DNA of 48,303 bases from Candidatus Halocynthiibacter alkanivorans (GTDB taxonomy: Bacteria; Pseudomonadota; Alphaproteobacteria; Rhodobacterales; Rhodobacteraceae), in assembly GCF_003333265.1 (NCBI RefSeq), contig NZ_QOLB01000061.1:1-48303 (forward strand), written 5' to 3'. Shown here one piece after another: positions 37,006-43,847 of the stretch. The translations under genes were made by a program, and so were the position numbers. How positions within the stretch are numbered: the stretch's first letter is position 1; each line of letters starts with the position of its first letter. The notes under the pieces were generated by a model. The model was not told where the DNA came from. It saw nothing but the letters and a program-made list of their open reading frames with translations, and did not search any database.

Positions 37006-37030
37006 ATATGCACGACTCACTATCGTGCAT
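37006..37030. promoter_or_regulatory. Inverted repeat upstream of cpaE (operator candidate)
   Basis: TATGCACGA and TCGTGCATA form a perfect 9-bp dyad with a 7-base centre. It lies 81 bases upstream of the cpaE start, in the largest gap of the central tad genes. It could be a regulator site or an mRNA hairpin. No known consensus was recognised. Confidence 0.45.
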
Positions 37031-37130
37031 ACTGATCCCAATAGAGTTAATTTGCCTTTCAATCTGGGCAACATTGGGGCCGAATTCGCGTAATTATCCG
37101 CTTTTTCGATACGGTCCCTGTTTTTCAGGT

Positions 37131-37787
37131 CTATTCGGCAGATATTGAGCCATACAGGGCCAGATCCGAAGCCGGCGCGCCACTGGCGATGTATTCGCGG
37201 AACACAACTTCGGCGTATTTACCGTTAAGAAGTTGCGGTGCGTTTTTCACGAATCCGGACACTTCGGTGATGGTGCGGCGGTTGCGCCGTTCCCGCGTTT
37301 CGGTGGCCACAACCGGGCGGCTCTCGCCATAAGAGACCACGGCTTCAAGCCGCGAGCGGCTGATGCCCTGCGATACCAGGAAATTCACCGCCGCACGGGC
37401 GCGGCGCAAACCCAGTCTTTTGTTGTAACTGTTGCTGCCGACCAGATCGGTATGACCGAACACTTTAAAGCGCACTTCCGGGAACTGTTTGATCCAGTCC
37501 GCCTGCAGACGCAATGTGCTCTGTGCCGCCACATCCAGCACCGAGGAGTTGAACTCAAAGTTGATATTGGGCTGAATCTCGCGGGAGAATCTCTCATTCA
37601 GGCTGATGACATAGCTTTTCTGACCGGTCTGAACCAACAAGTTGTTCATTGTCGGGTTGCCAAAGCTCCCCTCATCCAGAAAGGAACCCGCCTCACTGAA
37701 CGTCCAGGACTCGATGGTGCCTTTTTCACAGGCCCCCAGTGCCAGCATTGCGGAAACGCCAAGAATAATTTTGATCTGCCCACGCAT
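37131..37787 (-). CDS. OmpA-family lipoprotein of the tad locus
   Basis: This 218-residue lipoprotein precursor has its lipidated Cys at residue 20 (ALGACEKG). A C-terminal OmpA-like domain (about 75-180) carries the peptidoglycan-binding block VFGHTDLVGSNSYNKRLGLRRA. A roughly 38-residue tail follows. It sits 5 bases after cpaC/rcpA, so it is part of the pilus locus and may fix the secretin complex to the cell wall. Roseobacter tad loci commonly contain such a gene; it takes a place where others have rcpB. The function is inferred from domain and position. Confidence 0.88.
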   Translation of the reverse strand: MRGQIKIILGVSAMLALGACEKGTIESWTFSEAGSFLDEGSFGNPTMNNLLVQTGQKSYVISLNERFSREIQPNINFEFNSSVLDVAAQSTLRLQADWIKQFPEVRFKVFGHTDLVGSNSYNKRLGLRRARAAVNFLVSQGISRSRLEAVVSYGESRPVVATETRERRNRRTITEVSGFVKNAPQLLNGKYAEVVFREYIASGAPASDLALYGSISAE

Positions 37788-37792
37788 GAGTC

Positions 37793-39223
37793 TTACTCCA
37801 TCACATAACCATAGGAGCCGCTGAAGTCTTGTTTGGCGACTTCGGCGGCCGGACCGGATTTCGGACGTCCGCCCGAAACTTTGCCGAACAGGAAGAATTC
37901 GCTTTCGCTGGGAATGCGGATCCGGTCGGTTGGCAGCGCCAGCGCTTCGCCCCGGGTCGGGGATACAAGATAAGGTGTCACGATGATCACCAGCTCGGAC
38001 TGGCTGCGTTCATATTCCGCGCTGCGGAACAGGGCGCCCAGCACCGGGATATCCCCCAACCAGGGCACCTGACCGGCCAGATCCTGAAAATCATCCTGCA
38101 ACAGGCCGGCAATGGCAAAGCTTTCGCCATCGCGCATCTCCACCGTGGTGGAGGTTTCCCGGCGCCGGAAGGCGTTCACGGTAAAGCCGCCGTTGTTGTA
38201 CGACACGCTTGAATCCAGCCCCGATACCGCGGCTTTCAGTTCCAGATTGATCACACCCTTGTCAACCACCCGGGGGACAAAGGCCATTTCCACCCCAAAG
38301 GGTTTATATTCGATACTGACATTGCCGTTGTCGCCCAGCACGGGGATCGGATATTCGCCACCAGCAAGGAATGTCGCCTGCTGCCCGGACAGGGCAATCA
38401 GGTTCGGTTCGGCCAGCGAACGTACGACGCCTTTGCTCTCCAGCGCTTCCAGAGCGATCGCCAGTTCCAGCCCGCCGGCGGTAAAGCCAAAGGTGAAACG
38501 TCCCTCGGGGTCAGTGGTCGTAACCGGGTTGGTCGACGCATCGCCGTCAAACAAGCTGGCCGCGTTCGAGGCGTCGGTAAAAGCACCGCTGCCGCCGACC
38601 AGACCTGTGGAATTGTTGAAAATCGAACCAGTTGCGGCAAAAGACGAAGACAGGTTCTTGGTCACGGAGCGCTGCATCTCGGCAAAGCGGATCTTCAGCA
38701 ATACCTGCTGGGTTCCGCCGACGCTCATAAGGTTGGACACACGTTCGGGTGCATAGCGTCTGGCCAGGTCCAGTGCCCGGTCCAGCTGTGCGATTGACGA
38801 CACCACACCGGACAGCACGATGCCATCATTGGCGGTGCGCACTTCGATCTGCTCATTGGGCAGAATCTGGCGCAGCCGCTCTTTGAATTCTGTAATATCA
38901 GGGGTGACTATGACCTGCACATTGGTGATCAGCGATCCGTCCGGTGCCAGAATGGTCATCGTCGTGGTGCCCGGTGATTTGCCGAGAACGTAAATTGTCC
39001 GGTCCGACAGAGTCGAAATATCCGCAATCGCCGGGTTGGCGATCGACAGTTCTGCAAAGGGTTCGTCACTCTCAACAACCACTGCGCGGTTCATTGGAAT
39101 ATTAAGCGAACCGGATGTGGAACCTGTCAGTACCTGTAATTTGTCAGCCATGCCCACAGGGGCGCTGGTGATTGTTACAGCACAGGATACCAGTGCTGCC
39201 TGGAAAATTCTTTTCATGTTCAT
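37793..39223 (-). CDS. cpaC: Flp pilus secretin CpaC/RcpA
   Basis: CpaC forms the outer-membrane channel of the Flp pilus. The 476-residue precursor has a signal peptide (about 1-26, ending VGMADK). An N-terminal pilus/secretin domain (about 28-100, with IADISTLSDRTIYVLGKSPG) and a BON-like part (about 108-165) follow. The secretin domain (about 165-440) carries LAIALEALESKGVVRSLAEPNL and VPWLGDIPVLGALFRS. AGGA lies 5 bases before the ATG at 39223; a frame open to 39310 adds an unconvincing extension. A 204-base gap with competing hairpins separates it from cpaB. Confidence 0.94.
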   Translation of the reverse strand: MNMKRIFQAALVSCAVTITSAPVGMADKLQVLTGSTSGSLNIPMNRAVVVESDEPFAELSIANPAIADISTLSDRTIYVLGKSPGTTTMTILAPDGSLITNVQVIVTPDITEFKERLRQILPNEQIEVRTANDGIVLSGVVSSIAQLDRALDLARRYAPERVSNLMSVGGTQQVLLKIRFAEMQRSVTKNLSSSFAATGSIFNNSTGLVGGSGAFTDASNAASLFDGDASTNPVTTTDPEGRFTFGFTAGGLELAIALEALESKGVVRSLAEPNLIALSGQQATFLAGGEYPIPVLGDNGNVSIEYKPFGVEMAFVPRVVDKGVINLELKAAVSGLDSSVSYNNGGFTVNAFRRRETSTTVEMRDGESFAIAGLLQDDFQDLAGQVPWLGDIPVLGALFRSAEYERSQSELVIIVTPYLVSPTRGEALALPTDRIRIPSESEFFLFGKVSGGRPKSGPAAEVAKQDFSGSYGYVME

Positions 39224-39368
39224 TGTGATCCTGCCTCTCCGACCACGCCACGCGACAAGGCGGCTTTCCGCCATAGGTACGAGCATGGTGCAAATGAGTT
39301 TTTTTTGCAAGAATCAATAGTTTGCGCTGTCTGTTATATGTGGGACATGAGCAACATATCCTTGCAAA

Positions 39369-39406
39369 CCCCTGATAAGACAGGGGCCTCCTCAAAAGGA
39401 AGCCCC
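39369..39406 (-). promoter_or_regulatory. Two overlapping, mutually exclusive hairpins between cpaB and cpaC
   Basis: CCCCTG/CAGGGG (39369-39374 with 39381-39386) competes with GGGGCCTCCT/AGGAAGCCCC (39383-39392 with 39397-39406, one mismatch) for the bases at 39383-39386. No T tract follows on the minus strand. The arrangement could set secretin expression relative to the upstream genes. Confidence 0.5.
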
Positions 39407-39427
39407 GGGCCGCTCATAGCAACATGT

Positions 39428-40264
39428 TTAATTTGTGCAAGGAATCGGGGTTTTGATGATTTCAGAGCCCCTGCGCGTGGTAATGGTGCATACCCGCTCC
39501 GTCACAACCTGTGCGGGAGCTTCGTAGATGACACCGAGTAAGGAATTCTGGTCCACTTCAACGGCGCTGGCCAGGTTCACTTCCCGGGCCCCCACCAGCG
39601 ACAGTGACAGACTGCCCGAAGATTGCGCCTGGGCCAGAACCGCCACCTGTGCAGGTGTCACCTCTGTTGTCACCGTGCGTGCAATAGTGGGGGTGATCCT
39701 GTCCATATCCGCGACCTGGTCCACCGCCAGCAGCGTCACACTGGTTTCGATCAGTTTGGTCACATTGCCGCTCGGGGTGCGGCCGGACCAGTAGACATCC
39801 ACCCGGTCCCCCGGGCGCAGAAAGCCCGAAACGCCGGTCGAGACATCAACCCGGATGGTAAAAGCCCGCATACCGGGGCTCAGCCGTGAAGACACACCGG
39901 CGTTTTCGCCCGGTTCCGTGACTTTGATTTTCAGAATGGTCTCATTGGGTTCCATCATGCGCAAAACCGTGCGTGGCACGTCGCGCCCCAGCGGAAACAG
40001 CTCTTCTTCAGTGAAAAAGACCCCCTCAGGCAAGGCCGCTTCGGGCCATTGCAGGATCGCCAGGTCTTCCGGCAACAGATATTCGCCGTAGCCGATCTTC
40101 CGGGTGACAATAAAGACGTCCCGGGTGGGCACCACCGCTGCTTTTGTGGCGCGCTCCTGCGCCAGCTGGGCCTGATAAGACCCGATATAGCCCCGGGCCA
40201 TGTAGACGGCAAACCCTGCCAGGCCAAGCCCAAGTATTAAAACGAAGCCAAATACCAAGCGCAT
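39428..40264 (-). CDS. cpaB: Flp pilus assembly protein CpaB/RcpC
   Basis: CpaB/RcpC is a periplasmic protein with one N-terminal membrane anchor (about 3-22, LVFGFVLILGLGLAGFAVYM) and a SAF domain. The 278-residue protein shows SAF-type blocks: VIVTRKIGYGEYLLPEDL-like sequence near residue 55-72, and GMRAFTIRVDVSTGVSGFLRPGDRVDVYW near 130-158. Two Cys near the end (VCTITTRRG, IPCTN) could form a disulfide. AGGGG lies about 6 bases before the ATG at 40264. It works with the secretin. It lies 236 bases after flp, across a long hairpin. Confidence 0.9.
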   Translation of the reverse strand: MRLVFGFVLILGLGLAGFAVYMARGYIGSYQAQLAQERATKAAVVPTRDVFIVTRKIGYGEYLLPEDLAILQWPEAALPEGVFFTEEELFPLGRDVPRTVLRMMEPNETILKIKVTEPGENAGVSSRLSPGMRAFTIRVDVSTGVSGFLRPGDRVDVYWSGRTPSGNVTKLIETSVTLLAVDQVADMDRITPTIARTVTTEVTPAQVAVLAQAQSSGSLSLSLVGAREVNLASAVEVDQNSLLGVIYEAPAQVVTERVCTITTRRGSEIIKTPIPCTN

Positions 40265-40438
40265 CCCATGCCCCTTCACCCAATGCCCGCAGCGGGCGCA
40301 TTCCATTGTTAACAATATCGCCGGTAATTGTGGCGAAACCGGGGGGATTTGAAGCCGCTCACGCGGTAATCAACGCCACTTGCTGACCCGCGGTGTCTGT
40401 GCTGCAGGGCGCGGCTCCGGCCGGCGCTGCGGTATCAG

Positions 40439-40480
40439 ACACCAGAAGGCCGCGTCCCCGACGGGGCGCGACCTTGGTGT
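40439..40480 (-). terminator. Long imperfect hairpin after the flp pilin gene
   Basis: ACACCA (40439-40444) pairs with TGGTGT (40475-40480). Further inner pairs are AGG/CCT, CGCG/CGCG and CCCC/GGGG, spanning 42 bases with small mismatches. It lies 21 bases past the flp stop and lacks a T tract. Such hairpins after pilin genes can stop most transcripts or protect pilin mRNA, giving more pilin than machinery. Confidence 0.6.
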
Positions 40481-40500
40481 TCAATCCCGACTAATCTGGA

Positions 40501-40704
40501 TTACTCGGTGGCGACAGTTGTGCCGATGGTGGTGTCTGTCAGACCGGTGGCAATATTGGTGCCAAGAGTTTCAACGCCACCTTTTACGGTTGCCAGAACG
40601 GCGACGCCCAGGCCCACAATCGCGGCTGTCAGTACAACCCAGTCAACGGTGACCGCGCCATCTTCGTCGGACTTGAATGTTTTTGCGAGTTTGAAAAATT
40701 TCAT
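40501..40704 (-). CDS. flp: Flp-family type IVb pilin
   Basis: This 67-residue prepilin has a basic leader MKFFKLAKTFKSDEDG. Cleavage after G16 would give a mature pilin beginning AVTVDWVVLTAAIVGLG, a single hydrophobic helix and a short Thr-rich tail. Classic Flp pilins have Glu5-Tyr6 after the cleavage site; here they are Asp5-Trp6 (residues 21-22). The ATG at 40704 has GGAG 8 bases upstream; a frame open to 40749 would add residues before the leader. It is the first gene of the leftward tad locus, with an unusually AT-rich upstream region. Confidence 0.88.
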   Translation of the reverse strand: MKFFKLAKTFKSDEDGAVTVDWVVLTAAIVGLGVAVLATVKGGVETLGTNIATGLTDTTIGTTVATE

Positions 40705-41053
40705 AGTGTTTTCTCCGGTGTTCCATTTTGCATTTAATCTGAGCCGCATCTGCTGAGGTCACTTGCCCTGGCCTCATTGCCGCTTTCGTAAAGTTATATA
40801 GCCCCCGGAATGGGGCGAGATTGGGGCAGGGGCGGTACAATTTTGAAGCCGTTAATTTTGAATGATAAGTTTTAGGTAAGTTTTTGTTTTTAAAAGGTTT
40901 AAAGGTTAATTTAAATTTTAATTGATGCCAGATCAGGGCAACGCCATGGCAGGTTGGGCACAATGGGCCGCCATTAAGGCAGCGATGGCTGGATTTTGCG
41001 CCGCAAAGCTGCAAAACTCGGGATATTCACATCCTGAGCTGGGCAGCACCCGC
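40705..41053. other. Divergent control region flp / lytic transglycosylase
   Basis: These 349 bases hold the promoters of both genes. Bases 40850-40925 are strikingly AT-rich, with five TTAA tetramers between 40890 and 40921. No pair has the N7 spacing of a CtrA site. An open plus-strand frame from 40922 continues into the transglycosylase but has no ribosome site, so it is not used as the start. Confidence 0.5.
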
Positions 41054-41911
41054 ATGAAGCGCCGCGTCGTTAGCAGTATATTCATCCTTTCATGTGCCGT
41101 CGCAGGCGCGGTTTTAGCAGATTCGCCAGCACCTTTTGCCGATTTCACCTTCCGGCGCGTGAAGATTCCCGAAACAGGAACGAATCAACGCATCACAGTG
41201 CAGATCGCCCCGGTGGCACCAGCCGCGCCCGCCCCCCCGCATGAGGTCGCAGCACCGCCCGAAACACCGGAAATTCCGGAACCGGCCGCGGCCCCGACAG
41301 CGGACGCGGCTTTTGCCTGGTTCTGGCGCACCGTGCCGGCCACCTTGCAGGGCGCAGGTCCCGGGCGGCTGTTGCCGGCGCTGGCCGGGCTGCGCCAGTC
41401 GCCGCCGGATCAGCCGGTTGCCGCCCCACGCCTGCAGGACATGCGCGATGTCGCCGCCCGCCATGGCCGCGCTATTCTGACCGCAACGCTGGGCACACGG
41501 GTGTCCCCGGCAATGGTTCTGGCGGTGATCGGGGTGGAATCTTCTGGTCGGGCTAATGCCACCAGCAGCGCCGGTGCGCGCGGGCTGATGCAGTTGATGC
41601 CCGCCACGGCCGAACGCTTTGGCGTCACTGACATCACCGACCCGGTACAGAACATTTCTGGCGGCACCCGCTATCTTGACTGGCTTTATGGTGAGTTCAG
41701 CGGCGACCCGGTGCTGATGCTTGCTGCCTATAACGCCGGCGAAAACGCGGTCAGATATTATGCCGGTGTGCCGCCGTTTTCCGAAACCCGCGCCTATGTG
41801 CCCAAAGTGCTCTCTGCCTGGCTGGTGGCGCGCGCGCTCTGTGTCAGTGAGCCGGAACTGATGTCAGACGGCTGCGTCTTTGATACCAAAACAAGCACCT
41901 CAGACGGTTGA
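41054..41911 (+). CDS. Periplasmic lytic transglycosylase (SLT domain)
   Basis: The enzyme cleaves peptidoglycan glycan strands to leave 1,6-anhydromuramic ends. The 285-residue precursor has a signal peptide (about 1-22, CAVAGAVLADS) and a Pro/Ala-rich spacer (about 50-85). A C-terminal SLT domain (about 145-265) has catalytic Glu in VIGVESSGRANATSSAGARG, then LMQLMPATAERFG and LAAYNAGENAV. These are family-1 SLT hallmarks. The ATG at 41054 gives the signal peptide directly. Divergent from flp, it may open the wall for pilus assembly, but that is only a positional inference. Confidence 0.9.
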   Translation: MKRRVVSSIFILSCAVAGAVLADSPAPFADFTFRRVKIPETGTNQRITVQIAPVAPAAPAPPHEVAAPPETPEIPEPAAAPTADAAFAWFWRTVPATLQGAGPGRLLPALAGLRQSPPDQPVAAPRLQDMRDVAARHGRAILTATLGTRVSPAMVLAVIGVESSGRANATSSAGARGLMQLMPATAERFGVTDITDPVQNISGGTRYLDWLYGEFSGDPVLMLAAYNAGENAVRYYAGVPPFSETRAYVPKVLSAWLVARALCVSEPELMSDGCVFDTKTSTSDG

Positions 41912-41934
41912 TCTCATCCGTCCGTCGGTTTTTT
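41903..41934 (+). terminator. Probable intrinsic terminator of the lytic transglycosylase gene
   Basis: GACGG (41903-41907) pairs with CCGTC (41922-41926), followed by GG and six T. The stem is short and the stop codon lies in the loop. Confidence 0.55.
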
Positions 41935-42017
41935 GTATTCCGGGTTGCACTTGGAGCAATCTCAGAAGCTTCTGCAAAGACCTGTGGCAGGTAATTAGGT
42001 GTTTGGCATTGATTGAA

Positions 42018-42182
42018 CTATTTCCCTTTATTCAGCCAGAAATATTTTACAATTCCCAAAACCAGCATACCGGCAACAAAAACCGTCAGATCGAGTGAGA
42101 GATATCCGTCTGCTCGAAATCGCCAGAACGCAAACAGGCTAAGTAAAACGATATATATCCCAATTACCCTTGGTACTTTCAC
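42018..42182 (-). CDS. Small two-helix membrane protein (54 residues)
   Basis: The frame begins with GTG at 42182, with GAGG 6 bases upstream, and ends TAG at 42018; a GTG at 42194 would add four residues. The protein starts MKVPRVIGIYIVLLSLFAFW and has a second hydrophobic stretch, LTVFVAGMLVLGIVKYFWL, then ends LNKGK. The charged hinge FRADGYLSLD lies between. Both helices, the Lys-rich end and the well-placed ribosome site speak for a real gene, although no homologue is known to me. The DNA here is more AT-rich than neighbouring genes. Its role is unknown. Confidence 0.6.
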   Translation of the reverse strand: MKVPRVIGIYIVLLSLFAFWRFRADGYLSLDLTVFVAGMLVLGIVKYFWLNKGK

Positions 42183-42335
42183 GCTGAACCTCACCAATCC
42201 GCTCTATCAGGCACATTCAGATTGATCTTACGTCACAACGTCAAACTACACGAATCTTTGAGCTTCTGGAGTAAAATCTGCGGTCAGTAAGTCGGGCCGG
42301 GAATAAGCATAAATCTGGAAATAGGTACAAGCTAC

Positions 42336-42367
42336 AAAAAAGGGGCAAACTACCGGCTTGCCCCTTT
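42336..42367 (-). terminator. Intrinsic terminator of scoA-scoB
   Basis: AAAGGGGCAA (42339-42348) pairs perfectly with TTGCCCCTTT (42358-42367) around a 9-base loop. On the minus strand a run of six T follows. It lies 25 bases past the scoB stop. Confidence 0.9.
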
Positions 42368-42392
42368 CGAAATTACAGATCCGGTGGCCGGT

Positions 42393-43019
42393 TCAGTCGA
42401 CGATTGTCGCCTCGGTGGCGCTGCGCAGCTCGTCTTCCGTGACACCTTCGGCCAGCTCAACGATTTTCAAACCGCCCTCGACCACATCCAGCACACCCAG
42501 GTTAGTGATGACACGATCGACCACGCCCTTGCCGGTCAACGGCAGGGTACAGGCCGGGATCAGTTTGCTGACGCCGTGTTTGTTGGTGTGGTCCATCACC
42601 ACCACAACCCGGCCGACACCAGCGACCAGATCCATCGCGCCGCCCATGCCTTTGACAAGCTTGCCGGGGATCATCCAGTTGGCCAGATCGCCGTTTTGAG
42701 CCACTTCCATCGCGCCCAGTATAGCCATGGCGATCTTGCCGCCGCGGATCATGCCGAACGAGGTGGCTGAGTCGAAATAGGCGGTCTCAGCCACTTCAGT
42801 GATGGTCTGTTTGCCGGCGTTGATCAGATCGGCATCTTCTTCACCGGCGATCGGGAACGGGCCCATGCCCAGCATGCCGTTTTCCGATTGCAGCGTGACA
42901 GTAACGCCCTCGGGAATGAAATTCGGTACCAGCGTCGGAATGCCGATGCCAAGGTTCACATAGGTGCCGTCTTCCAGCTCCATTGCGGCGCGTGCCGCCA
43001 TTTGATTGCGATCCCACAT
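42393..43019 (-). CDS. scoB: 3-oxoacid (succinyl-CoA:acetoacetate) CoA-transferase subunit B
   Basis: This subunit carries the catalytic Glu that forms a glutamyl-CoA intermediate, in SENGMLGMGP (about residues 45-54). The 208-residue protein also has NLGIGIPTLVPNFIP and GGAMDLVAGVGRVVVVMDHT, both typical of beta subunits. With ScoA it moves CoA between succinyl-CoA and acetoacetate, used in ketone body or PHB breakdown. It lies 12 bases after scoA, and a strong terminator follows. Related families (AtoA, PcaJ) take other 3-oxoacids, so the exact substrate is not certain. Confidence 0.93.
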   Translation of the reverse strand: MWDRNQMAARAAMELEDGTYVNLGIGIPTLVPNFIPEGVTVTLQSENGMLGMGPFPIAGEEDADLINAGKQTITEVAETAYFDSATSFGMIRGGKIAMAILGAMEVAQNGDLANWMIPGKLVKGMGGAMDLVAGVGRVVVVMDHTNKHGVSKLIPACTLPLTGKGVVDRVITNLGVLDVVEGGLKIVELAEGVTEDELRSATEATIVD

Positions 43020-43031
43020 ATCTCTGCCCCC

Positions 43032-43727
43032 TTATGCTGCGCGCGTTGTGCGCTGTTCGATGCGTTTTTCGTGATCGCCCTGAATGATGCGATGCACATA
43101 AACGCCGGGCAGATGAATGCTGTCGGGATCCAGGCTGCCGGTGGGAACAATTTCTTCGACCTCAACCACACAGACCTTGCCACACATTGCGGCTGGCGGG
43201 TTGAAATTGCGCGCGGTCTTGCGGAACACGAGATTGCCGCTTTCATCCGCTTTCCAGGCTTTGACGATGGAAAGATCGGCATAAATGCCTTCTTCCAGAA
43301 TGTAGGTCTCGCCGTTGAAGACCTTTTCTTCTTTGCCCTCGGCAATCACCGTGCCAACACCGGTGCGGGTGTAGAAACCGGGGATGCCGCAGCCAGCAGA
43401 GCGCATACGTTCAGCCAGGGTGCCCTGAGGGGTGAATTCAAGCTCCAGTTCACCAGACAGGTACTGGCGCATGAATTCCGCGTTTTCACCCACATAGGAG
43501 GAAATCATCTTTTTCACCTGGCGGGTCTGCAGCAGGATGCCGATGCCAAAATCATCCACACCGGCGTTGTTGGACGCAAAGGTAAGTTCTTTGGTGCCCG
43601 CATCGCGGATTGCCGCCAGCAGCAATTCGGGAATGCCACAAAGGCCAAAACCGCCGGCAGCGATCTTCATCCCGTCAAACAAAATCCCGTCCAGCGCCTC
43701 AGACGCGGAGCCGTATATCTTCTTCAT
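43032..43727 (-). CDS. scoA: 3-oxoacid (succinyl-CoA:acetoacetate) CoA-transferase subunit A
   Basis: The 231-residue alpha subunit has the CoA-transferase signature GGFGLCGIPELLL (about 25-37) and the block ASNNAGVDDFGIG. It also has ELTPQGTLAERMR-type sequence (EFTPQGTLAERMRSAG) and GVGTVIAEGKEEKVFNGE. It pairs with ScoB in a heteromeric enzyme. GGGAGG lies a few bases before the ATG at 43727. It is the first gene of the two-gene unit, 120 bases from the end of topA. Confidence 0.94.
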   Translation of the reverse strand: MKKIYGSASEALDGILFDGMKIAAGGFGLCGIPELLLAAIRDAGTKELTFASNNAGVDDFGIGILLQTRQVKKMISSYVGENAEFMRQYLSGELELEFTPQGTLAERMRSAGCGIPGFYTRTGVGTVIAEGKEEKVFNGETYILEEGIYADLSIVKAWKADESGNLVFRKTARNFNPPAAMCGKVCVVEVEEIVPTGSLDPDSIHLPGVYVHRIIQGDHEKRIEQRTTRAA

Positions 43728-43847
43728 CTTTTCCTCCCCAGAGTGGATCTTCTGCGCAAGCGGCGGCGGGGTCAGCGCACGCCGCAGTGCGGCATGGCGT
43801 CACCCTAGCGACAGAATCACGGCGGGGAAAGAATATTTCGTCGCCAA

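Noticed and set aside
35828-37093. 421-codon plus-strand frame over cpaE
   Set aside because: It mirrors cpaE codon structure, and the translation is low-complexity and His/Arg-rich.
40890-40921. CtrA binding site (TTAA-N7-TTAA) upstream of flp
   Set aside because: TTAA tetramers are present but no pair has the N7 spacing; the closest pairs are N8.
41880-42225. Plus-strand frames of about 70 codons after the transglycosylase
   Set aside because: They overlap the terminator or are antisense to the small membrane protein, and have no ribosome site.
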